From Mugil cephalus (lineage: Eukaryota; Chordata; Actinopteri; Mugiliformes; Mugilidae): DNA of 64,000 bases. The stretch is taken from positions 2,745,501 to 2,809,500 of the forward strand of contig NC_061778.1 of assembly GCF_022458985.1 (NCBI RefSeq). Reading direction: 5' to 3'. Positions 55,217-64,000 of this stretch are shown here, one piece after another. The position numbers and the translations under genes were made by a program. The notes under the pieces were generated by a model. That model was given only the letters and a program-made list of their open reading frames with translations, was not told where the DNA came from and ran no database searches. Within the stretch, counting starts at the first letter, position 1; every line of letters starts with the position of its first letter.

Positions 55217-58200
55217 ATGGAGAAGAAAGAGGGGACGGCTACGGCCAAACGGTGAGAAGCATTTTTTTTTATAAAACAACGCGTGTGATGTCTCCTGAAT
55301 ATTTATTATCTTTTATTGTTTGTCTGCTGCAACTTTCCGACACGAGTCCCAGAGAGAGAGAGAGACATGAAAGCTGCAAACTGAGGGGAAACAACAGCAG
55401 CTCTGCAGCTCTGCTTTTATTCTCAAATCATTTCTCTCTGCACGGGCTTTTAATCTGAAATCTCGTATCAGCTGCGCGTTTAATTGATCCGTCGGTGATG
55501 AAGTAAACATGTGTTGTGGGTAGATGTGAATGGTTGAGGCTTCAGTTGTGTGTGTTTGTGTGTGTGAGTCTTTGTTCACTATAACAGATGGATCCAAGGT
55601 GACCCCTTTTTTTAATGTTATGTTGCGTTCACTGGTTGTTTGTGACTTTTAACATTTGGTCTGGATTTTAAATTAGAGCACAGAGGAGTAGTAGTGAAAA
55701 ATAAATAATAATAAAAGCTGCACAGATGTGGTTTCTATTAGGGTTAGGAGTTGATGTTTGCATATTATAAAAAAAAAAAAAAAATGTTGTTGGCTTATAC
55801 TTAACGGACTAAAAAAGAAAAGCAGAACTTCCTGTTTTCCCCCCCAAGGTGTTTTGACCCATATTTAATCCACAGCCTGCAGTGTCTGCAGTGAGCTGGG
55901 AATAGCCGTGGGTGTGGACTCCTATTGTGTTTGTCCTCGCCGAGGGGGCAGCATGTCCAGGACCTGACATGACCCACGCTGCACAGCTCAGCTCAGCTCA
56001 GCTCAGCTCAGCTCAGTCACACGACAACAACATTTATCACCTCCATTCACATTAGTCTGTACTCAGATGTCCTTGTGGGGGTGTGATCGAGTCACGTGAG
56101 AGCTGGAAGTTAATAAACGAGTGGGGCAAACAAACAAGGCCTCTCAGGAGGAATGTGTAAAGCTCTGAACCGCTGTGGCGAAGCCCATATAAGCTGAGAG
56201 AAGTGATCAGAACACAGCAGCAATCTTCAACCGACCGAGGAGGAACTGGGATTAAACGTCAGGAATGTAAATGAGGTGAAACTGAAGCCGGTGTGTGTTG
56301 GTTCTTGTGCGCGCTGTCCTTACGTTACCCCCACACTGCAGGCGTTCAGGCCAAGTAGTGACGCCTGTGAAAACATTGCAGGCTCTTCCATAAATGTGCA
56401 GCTTCTTAAAGAGCCCAAACCTTCACGAGTCCTTCACGCCTCTGAGACGCTGTAAAACTTTACGACCTGGTGTGTTTGCTGTTTGCCAAGACGAGGAAGT
56501 TTTGTGTTTTGAAGAAGAGCGGGGGCGGTTTAATCAGTTCATGGGTGGCCGTAAAGTTAGTTTACACAAAGCAATTCAAACGCATCCAAGAGCCGATGTG
56601 AGTGTGAAGTTGTTTAAATTTGAGGTTAAAAGTTGTGTTTTTGCAGCGAGTTGTGTTGAAACTTGTTTCAACGGCTCCTTCCAACACAAACAAGTCCGAG
56701 CTTCATTTGTTTTTCAGAGCCTGCAGCCAGGTGGCCAAGGGACAACGTCCTGGTCCTCGCTTCTTTTCAGGGCCTTTTTTGTGAGAGTTCAGTCCTGGTT
56801 TCAGGTTCAGGTTGTGGGTGGTGCGTGGTTGCGTGTTTTTGTCCTTGCAGCTTTCACTTTAACAGCCTGTGACGTCGTGAGTGTATCAGCTGCTGAGGAC
56901 GTTGTGTTCTAACTCTACTAGGTCAGTTTGCTGGTTACTGTACACACTGTATTTACTGTCTCGAGTTGATTAGGGAGGGAGGGAGGAGGGTTGTCCCTCA
57001 CTGTGTTTTCCTGACACTTCACAGAGCACGATCAGGCCTTTGTGCGTTCACCCAGCACAAACACACACACACACACAGATATTGAGCAATAAGAAGTAGC
57101 CGCCAACATGCTCTCTGGCCGAGGACACTGTGTTCTCTGAGGTTCCTACCAGCTGTGTGATTGTAGGAGCCTATTATAGGAACAGTAGTTGTGGCATTTA
57201 GACGCATTTACCTGCACCATGTTGCTGCTAATTAGTTCATCACAGAAACACAAACCAGGGCTGATTGTTTTTCTTTCCCTGGTGATAAGCAGATTGTTAT
57301 TGCCTTGAGTTTTACAGTGCGTCCTGTGCATAGACTGTATATAAATATGCACGATGCATTCCATCTTCCTGTAATTTGCCAAACTGATGCTACTTTTTTG
57401 GGGATACGAGCTGCGCTATCTCACGACTCTGAGTACGAGGATGGAGCCGCGATATCGGCGTAGATGCACCTCGTTAACGCAAATATTAGCAGCAGATATT
57501 AAATGCATCGGACACTTAGTTCCATGTTGTTATAACTTAACCTCCTGAAACCTGAGTTTTTATTTGTTATGTGTTTTTAATTTCTCCAAGGACCTAAGGA
57601 GTGTATAAACTAAGCATCATCTTTGAGCAGGACATTTAATCCCAATGTCCTCAAATGGGTACTTGCTAATTAGCGACGCTGTAGCATGTTCAGTCAAACT
57701 AGAGACATAAATAAGCATAAATAGACAATTAAAAATAAAAATAATTATTTTTACACTGACTGTGTGTTATATAAGGGTGTATTGACCCTTTGCTTATTTA
57801 ATTCAGAATAAAATTCAGTTGTTGTAAAACTGCAAAATTACAGCAATAGTTTCCATCACGTGGCAGAAATTTCCACATAGATTTGAACAAGTTGAACTTA
57901 TTTTTCCTTCCCATCTCGTTTCTTTTCTCTTTCAATCATCTGTCTCGGCCACTTAAGTTCCCCTCTGAGGGGCCGCGACCCCAAACATTCCCAGTTCACC
58001 CCCTCAGGATTCGACTCTGCTGGTGTGATTCTCAGGTTTTTGTTGGTGTGGGATCATTTGGTCACATTCCTCAGCAGCAGTTTGAAGCAGAAACGTGATG
58101 AAGTTGGATATTATCTCATTTTAACGCTCGATATGTGTGTGTTTGTTTGTTTGTTTGTGGTGGAACTGGTTAACGTTTGTCAGAAAAATCAATTTGACAT

Positions 58201-61200
58201 GAGCTGCTGTGTCACATGTATGTCGACTGTCATAGAGCATAAAATAAAACATGAGGGCTGTTTCATTCACTGTTTTTATTCACTTGACACGTTTTTTTTT
58301 GTTTGTTTTGTTTTTTTTTCTGCATACCAGCACTTCCTGCCCTTTGTACATTCAGTTCCTTGTATATGGGGCAAAAAGGAAACTTGTCTGCAAAGTTGTA
58401 ACAAACATTGCTTTAATCATGTGTAATGAAGAAAGGAGGATTAGAAGGCAGTGGGTGGTTTAAAGCAGAGGAAATCTCAAGCTGCACAAACATCTCTGCA
58501 AGACGTGACATATTGAGGGCAAACGCTGACCGTCGGTGCTTTTTATTCGTCCGTGCTCTCTAATCTAAACTCTGGTGATAAACAAACTCCCTCCACATGC
58601 AGTGAAACAGTGACGTCCTGCTTCCCTCCGAGTGCTGAGCGTGACTTCAGGACGTTAATCTTTCATCACGATGTTCCCAGAGAGGAGAACTTGGCTGCAG
58701 TCAGACGTTTGTACCAGTGTTCGTGTCTGTTTGTGTTCTCTAACCTTTGTGTACGAGCCGCCATGTGGATGTCGTAATAGCTTCGCTCTTGTTTATTGGC
58801 ACGTGAGAAGAAGCTTTCTGGAAATTGCGTCGTCAGAGCTAATGAAGTGGTAATTAATTCATCTGTTCTCACAGGCTGCAGGTGGATCAATTGTTTGTGT
58901 CGATGACGAAGCAGCGAGGGTGTGTCTGCAGGAGCACAACTGATCAGCATTTTACTCCTTAATGTAAAAGACTTTACTGAACTCCAAACCTGCATTTAAG
59001 ACTTTTAATTAATTAAAAGTGTGTGAGTGTAATCAGATAAATATACTTAAAATAAATACTTCTGCTTTTACCCCTGAGACCTGGCGTCCTTGTATGGGGA
59101 CATGATTATTTATATTTGTAGCAGCTTATTCTGCTTCATTTAGTCTTCTTTCTGTCTTTGCAGAAGCAACGTTCGTTATTAAAATAATCAGTTTCATATT
59201 TTGTTACAGATTGGTGACTTTATTGTAACATACAGTGAAATAATCCCTGTGTCTAAAAATTAGGACACATATATTTCTATACGTCTTAAATCCTGCTGAT
59301 CCCAAATACTTTTAAGATAATTAAGAATCATACCAAACAAAAGCTCAGGTCTCAGGTTAAAGCATTTTTCTATAGTTGTAGTTGAAGTGGGACAGTGTTG
59401 AGCAGGACTAGTTATTATTTTCAGGATGAATTATCTTTTATAGTCACACAGCTCTGATTATCAGTTTTATATCATGTTTGTGAGAACTACTCAGAGTAAT
59501 TAGAGTAAATATACTTTTTATGGCAGTTATATTTTATGTCGTGTCTAATTTGTCTTCTCTGTTCTTGTAAAGCATCCTTAAGTGTCTTTATATTATTATG
59601 ATTTTTTAGTATTATTTTTTATTTGAATATTTACTTTTTCGTTAGATTTCTACTCCACTACATTTATTTTAGTTTATTTTGCAAAATAATTTTCAAAAAG
59701 GATCTAAGTACTAGTGGGAATTCATTACAAAGTAGAGCATGAACTTTAACTCTGTTTGATTATTTACTGTTATAAACACAGTAGTGATGGTTCACGTTAT
59801 ATTTCTCTTATATCTAAACGTGTTTAATCTTTCATCTGCTTTTTAAATATGATTATTTAGAAATATGTCATGATTATCTGGATCCTCTCTGTCTTAGTGT
59901 CTTTAAGGAGGCAGAAGTTCATCCCGTCTGCTTCTAATCTGATGTGTGTTCAACAAGCACACGAGTGAAACCAGCTTGTCTCTTGTCAGCACATGTCTTA
60001 GTTGGACGGAGAGGGAAGAAAAGACGGGGAGGGGAGGGAGGGAGGGAGGGACGAGAGGGGAGGACAGATCTGGACATTTTCCCAGTGGCTGAAAAATAAG
60101 AAACATTCTGTTCCCTCCAGTTTTGGACGTTTCTCCCTATTTTTACCATCATTAGTTTTAATAAAAATATCCAGGAATGTTTAACGGAGCTGAACTCTGT
60201 GGTCACGAAGAGATGGAGACGTCCACAACACCAGAGCTCGACTAGAGGAGGGCTACACCCATCACCCATCACCCCATAGCACACACACAAAAAGGCTTCA
60301 GGAACAACTCACAAAAACAAAGTGTTGACCTGGTTCTCTGAATTCACACTGAAAGACTGAACCCGTTTATAGTTCTGTGTTTAATTAAAACTGAACCAGG
60401 GGAGAGATGCATTGTGGGGAATGAACTGACAGGGAAGTAAATGTTCAAGAGTGAGATACGATCTTTATTTTTTTTATTCTTTGCTGATTCTTGTCTCCTC
60501 ACTGACGTCTTACTTTCTTCCTCTTGGTCCTATTTTGACTCTCATATTTACTCCCCCCTCTTTTCCCACATGTCCTCCATTCCTCCCTCCCACACACCAT
60601 TTTCTTATCTTATTCTTTCCATCTCTTTATGCTTGCTAAATTCCCTGTCCTTTTTTTTTGTCTCCTTCTCGTCCAGGACCAGTTCGGAGCAGAGGAAGCT
60701 TCGTTCCCGTGATGCGGCCAGGTGTAGGCGGAGTCAGGAGACGGAGGTGTTTTACGAGCTCGCCCACACCCTGCCACTCCCACGGCGAGTCGCCACCCAC
60801 ATGGACAAAGCCGCCATCATGAGAGTGACCCTCAGCTTCCTGAGGATGAACCGCCTCCTGCGACCCGGTAAGAAGCTGCTTGACTGAAGCTTTAATCAGA
60901 TGAAAATTCATCAAACTCAAAACAGTCTTAAGTCCTTTTTCTTTAGTCTCAAGCCTCCTTCGCCTTCATCTTCCCTTTTATGATGGATAGAAACTCACAA
61001 GCAGCTGTTGTTTCCCTTCAAGTGTGGGAACAGAATAATGAACTTATCAATAATGAAAGGATGAAGCTGAATTTATTCTGGTGAGATGAAAAATGCTGCA
61101 GGACGTGAGCGTCCGAGAATTGATTCAGTGAAGGGAAATAAGAAATAATTCACCTGACTCAGCTGTATTTTATGCTGTGACTGAGTGAAATAGAAGGTGG

Positions 61201-63782
61201 GAGGGAAACTCAAATATTTATGTTCATCTAAATTCCACTAGGCGCAGTCGCTGAGTTAAAGAAATATGTACGGGATGTTTTAACTGTCCGCTGTAATAAC
61301 GTCCTGACACTTTTACGACAGATGGAGAACAGAAAGAGGAGGAGGACGAAGATCCGATGGACTCTTTCTATCCTCAGGCGCTGGCCGGCTTCATCATGGT
61401 GATGACGGAGGAGGGAGACATGATCTACCTGACGGAAAACGTCAACAAACACATCGGCATCACACAGGTGACACATTTATTCCTCTAATAATCAGAATAA
61501 AACGCCTCGTGTAGCCACGGATTTTAAATAACCAGATGTAGAGTAAACCTTTAATAACCTGGTAGACTGTTGATGCACTGGTTTCTCTCTGATTCCTCTC
61601 TGAGCATCTCGGCTCCACATGACAGAAACATGGACGTAGAAAAAAGATGAACTAAGTTGGAGACATCTTAGTTCTTCTTCTCCTCCTCTAGACATTCAGG
61701 GCTGAATATAAAGTTTGGAGAATTGTAAAAAGTTAAGTTAGAATCTCTAATTAGAAGGATTCAGTGCGTCACCAGATGTAAATTAGCCTGGAAATCGGCC
61801 CAACTTTCCAGCTTTCTAAGTTTTTTGCACTGGAAAGTTTGTTTGGCTTTGTTTCTTTAAAACAACAAAATTTCTGTTGTTTACACAAAACCATGAATGC
61901 CTACTTTTTCTAAAACAAGATTTGCAGGAGAAATTGATAAAGAATCAGATCAATAATGGCACCGGTATCAATAAAAAGCCATGTTAACCAACCAGCTATT
62001 CAGATTGAAGTCCTCATAGGCTCCTCCCACTGCAGCACACACACTAAGCATTGTGGGTAATGTGAGAGACAGAAAACTAGAAGCACTTTTCTTATTATTT
62101 TTTTAGATGTCGGCCAGGATCACACCCTTCATTCAGCTTTCACCCACACACAGTCACACTGCGATTATTAGCATCTGGGAGCTCACTTAGCATTTCCACT
62201 TTGCCACATTAACCACACCTACTTCCAATTTCTGACCAAACATAGAATAATACCAGGATACGACATGAGAAAAAAGTTCTGCCCGGTTGATATGAAGAAT
62301 TCACGTAATTTTCTCATCCTACCTCGTGGCTCCAGGTTTTACTACACCAGCTGTGTGCTTTAATTAGCCGCTTTTTTACTGTAAGCCTCCGGGACGGATT
62401 GTGTGTAACCTGAGCAGGATGGAGGAGCCATTCCTTAACGTCTATTATTAGTTCTGTTTATGGTTGAAACACAGCTTGCTTACACGAGAGGACAGAACCA
62501 CACAGTGACATGTACTGTCCTGCTGGTTTACCTGCTGAGGATTTAATCCTGTCTAGTTTGTTCAGGCTCCAAAAAAAAACTACCAAACCTGAAACAATGG
62601 AAATGGGATGTGGATAGTTTTTATTAGCAACATCTGTACAGACATGTATGAAGTACTGGAGACTCAGACTTGAGTAAAAGTACAACTACTATCAAAAAAG
62701 TCACTAGAGTAGAAGTTGAAGAGTTCTTTAAGCACCACACTTCAGTGGAAGTACTAAAGTATTCAAAATTACTAGTACTAAAGGACTGCAAGTAGTTTAC
62801 TTTAATATGCACTACTCGAGTACTGAAACTAAAAGTACTAAGTATTGTGTTATGTAAAAGTTTGAATATCATGCTAGGCCCATGAGTAGGCTATTCATTC
62901 ACAAAATGCTACATGAAATACGACTTGAACGATGAAAACAAAACGTAAAGTATAAAATTGCCTGTTATTGACTATGTTGAACTTTGATGTAAACTGACGT
63001 AAACAAAACTTTACAAAGAGCTCCCAGTACTGAGGCCAAACACAGCTAACAAGCTAACTAGCGCGAACTCGCTAGCAAGCTAATATTAAGCTAACTAACG
63101 TTAGTTAGCAATGACATTAGCCACAAGTAATCTTGCTAGCTGGACGTTAGCTAGCTATCGCTATAGCTTTAGCATATTCTAGCCATACCCTGGAAGAGAC
63201 GTATGTAGCTTGTTTATTTTCTTGAGATTTACACTCCAGGTAAATGTAAGTGGATCAAACATTGTGGATCCACTTAAGGCTTCACTCCTGTTGGGAAGAA
63301 CTCAACCACCACCAGCCAAACTCTGATTTACCGCTTCACCGTTTAGCTTTTAGCCGAGATCGGCAGCTTAATCGGGACCTTGTTTACATAGTAACGGTTG
63401 CTAGGATATATGATTGGACGATGACTGTTTGGGGGCGGGGCTTTACGAAAGGTCCAATGGTAGCGAGTAACATTAAATATGTATCAGAGTAAAAGTATTA
63501 AACTCATCGAAAATATGTAGTGAAGTAAATGCAAACTGATTAAAAAAACAACGAAGAACAGATACAACTTTAACCAAAACACGTTATTTTTTACACAAAG
63601 TAAAAACATTTTAATTTCCAGCCTCATTGTTGCATCAGTTAATTTATCTCTGACATGTTTTTTTTTATTATCATTATTTATTATTATTTCTCCACAGCTG
63701 GAGCTGCTGGGTCAGAGTATTTATGACTTTGTGCATCCATGCGATCAGGAGGAGCTGAGAGACCTGCTGACTCCACGCCCAG
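55217..63782 (+). CDS. hif3a: hif3a-like, hypoxia-inducible factor alpha subunit (partial, first 4 coding exons; continues past window)
   Basis: Transcription factor subunit of the bHLH-PAS class that pairs with ARNT and binds ACGTG sites in the nucleus. Exons 55217-55251, 60677-60867, 61322-61467 and 63698-63782, phases consistent, giving 152 residues before the right edge. Residues 16-30 ([15 protein letters not shown]) are the DNA-binding basic region, then the helix-loop-helix to about 72 ([30 protein letters not shown]); PAS-A starts near 86 ([50 protein letters not shown]). SQETEV, HTLP and HPCDQEEL favour HIF3A over HIF1A and EPAS1, which have KE(S/T)EV and DHEE. The fish HIF-4alpha-type gene is the main alternative name. 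The 85-base fourth exon matches the HIF-alpha pattern. Start codon context is good (A at -3, G at +4). Oxygen-dependent degradation and C-terminal parts lie outside. Confidence 0.85.
55983..56027. repeat. (AGCTC)n pentanucleotide repeat
   Basis: About eight tandem AGCTC units; each unit contains the palindrome AGCT. In hif3a intron 1, 0.75 kb from exon 1. Confidence 0.93.
57325..57510 (+). repeat. 'catagactgtatataaa' family, left-half copy
   Basis: Begins 'gcatagactgtatataaata' and continues with 'gccaaactgatgctactttt', 'ggatggagccgcgatat', matching the copies at 16030 and 20205. Confidence 0.7.
57537..57810 (-). mobile_element. TTAA-type MITE, copy E (truncated)
   Basis: Starts 'ttaacctcctgaaacctgag' and carries 'gtgtattgaccctttgc', in the orientation of copy D. 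The far end with the second terminal repeat is missing. Confidence 0.65.
59067..59360 (+). mobile_element. TTAA-type MITE, copy C
   Basis: Starts 'cccctgagacctggcgtcct' and ends 'gctcaggtctcaggttaa'. Internal blocks 'ttattctgcttcatttag' and 'acatacagtgaaataatccc' match copies A and D. Confidence 0.8.
60026..60060 (+). other. G-quadruplex-forming tract
   Basis: Seven runs of three or four G separated by single A bases or ACGAGA, meeting the usual G-quadruplex pattern. It lies 620 bases upstream of hif3a exon 2. Regulatory meaning is inference. Confidence 0.6.
60225..60350 (+). mobile_element. Tc1-like transposase fragment (decayed)
   Basis: 'ccccatagca', 'aggcttcaggaacaactcac' and 'aaagtgttgacctgg' resemble the C-terminal part of the same transposase family as 33873-34160. 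No open frame and no terminal repeats left. Confidence 0.5.
60868..61321 (+). other. hif3a intron 2
   Basis: Short intron between the bHLH exon and the PAS-A start exon. Nothing distinctive. Confidence 0.7.
61468..63697 (+). other. hif3a intron 3 with a large repeat
   Basis: The first 1.15 kb is unique-looking non-coding DNA. From about 62640 to 63540 it is occupied by a repeat (listed separately). Confidence 0.65.
62640..63540. mobile_element. Probable non-autonomous DNA transposon in hif3a intron 3
   Basis: The left part is a series of 'agtaaaagtac'-like blocks (62675-62860). The middle is rich in 'gctagc' and 'ttagctagc' (63050-63175), including 'ctaactaacgttagttag', a near-perfect palindrome. 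The right part ends with 'gagtaaaagtatt' and 'gtagtgaagtaaatgc'. This combination is familiar from fish interspersed repeats; no transposase is present and the class is not certain. Confidence 0.5.
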
Positions 63783-64000
63783 GTCAGACATGTTATTTAT
63801 TATCACAATGAAGCTGTTTAAAGAAGATTTCCTGTTAAAACCATAAAGCAGCGCTAACAAACACACCCTCTGCCTTTGGCTAAAACAGGATTTAATCATG
63901 TGAGAATAACATCAGCTCATCTGCCTTGTGTCCAGAGTTTAAACTTTATCGTAAAGTTATTTCAAACTAATTATTCCTGAGGCGTCATCATTAAAAAAAG
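63783..64000 (+). other. hif3a intron 4, cut by the window edge
   Basis: Begins with a gtcaga donor after exon 4. No further exon before the edge. Confidence 0.7.

Larger units (their letters stand above)
55252..60676 (+). other. hif3a intron 1
   Basis: A 5.4 kb intron separating the 12-codon first exon from the bHLH exon. It carries an AGCTC pentamer array, copies of the 'catagactgtatataaa' and TTAA-MITE families, a Tc1-like fragment and a G-rich tract. A 172-codon open frame at 56394-56912 has no recognisable domain. Confidence 0.65.

Noticed and set aside
55983..56027. Immunoglobulin switch-like region because of AGCT repeats
   Set aside because: Only 45 bases, inside a HIF gene intron, with no immunoglobulin genes nearby; teleosts lack class switching of the mammalian kind.
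56394..56912. 172-codon open frame in hif3a intron 1
   Set aside because: No recognisable domain, no splice context and composition like surrounding intron. One or two frames of this length are expected by chance in six frames of 64 kb.

Overview
This is vertebrate nuclear DNA, almost certainly from a ray-finned (teleost) fish. The evidence is short GT-AG exons separated by AT-rich introns, long (CA)n/(TG)n tracts, and many decayed DNA-transposon ends of kinds common in fish genomes. A percomorph source is a guess from repeat style only. I see no bacterial, viral, CRISPR, rRNA or tRNA features. Coding sequence was assembled by eye: each exon was read from splice signals and kept only when reading phases joined and the protein matched a known family.

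Four genes are present. (1) eif3k, minus strand, 302-5039: 8 coding exons, 219 aa, complete. (2) map4k1 (HPK1), plus strand, 9764-43030: 32 coding exons, 859 aa, complete, with kinase domain, SLP-76-docking/caspase linker, proline-rich region and CNH domain; intron 1 is 13.9 kb. (3) dmwd, plus strand, 44465-50101: 4 coding exons, 678 aa, complete, a WD-repeat protein of the WDR20/DMWD family. (4) A HIF-alpha gene, most like hif3a, plus strand, from 55217 and running off the right edge: first 4 coding exons, 152 aa, covering the bHLH and the start of PAS-A.

The eif3k/map4k1 divergent pair is the arrangement known from human 19q13.2, and DMWD and HIF3A both lie in human 19q13.3, so the window is a compact fish version of a 19q13-like block. 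The genes do not form one pathway: a translation initiation subunit, a haematopoietic signalling kinase, a WD40 adaptor and a hypoxia-response transcription factor sit side by side by ancestry.

Most remaining DNA is intron, UTR or repeat. At least four dispersed repeat families occur more than once here: a TTAA-flanked inverted-repeat MITE (five copies); a Tc1/mariner-like family (five remnants, one carrying a nested insertion with a broken THAP domain); a family starting near 'catagactgtatataaa' (three copies); and a diverged repeat pair at 5.2 and 18.8 kb. I found no convincing new gene system. The most useful second looks are a probable GC-AG intron in map4k1, the nested THAP-bearing transposon, MITE-borne CTCF-like motifs, and CRE/ACGTG motifs upstream of hif3a.
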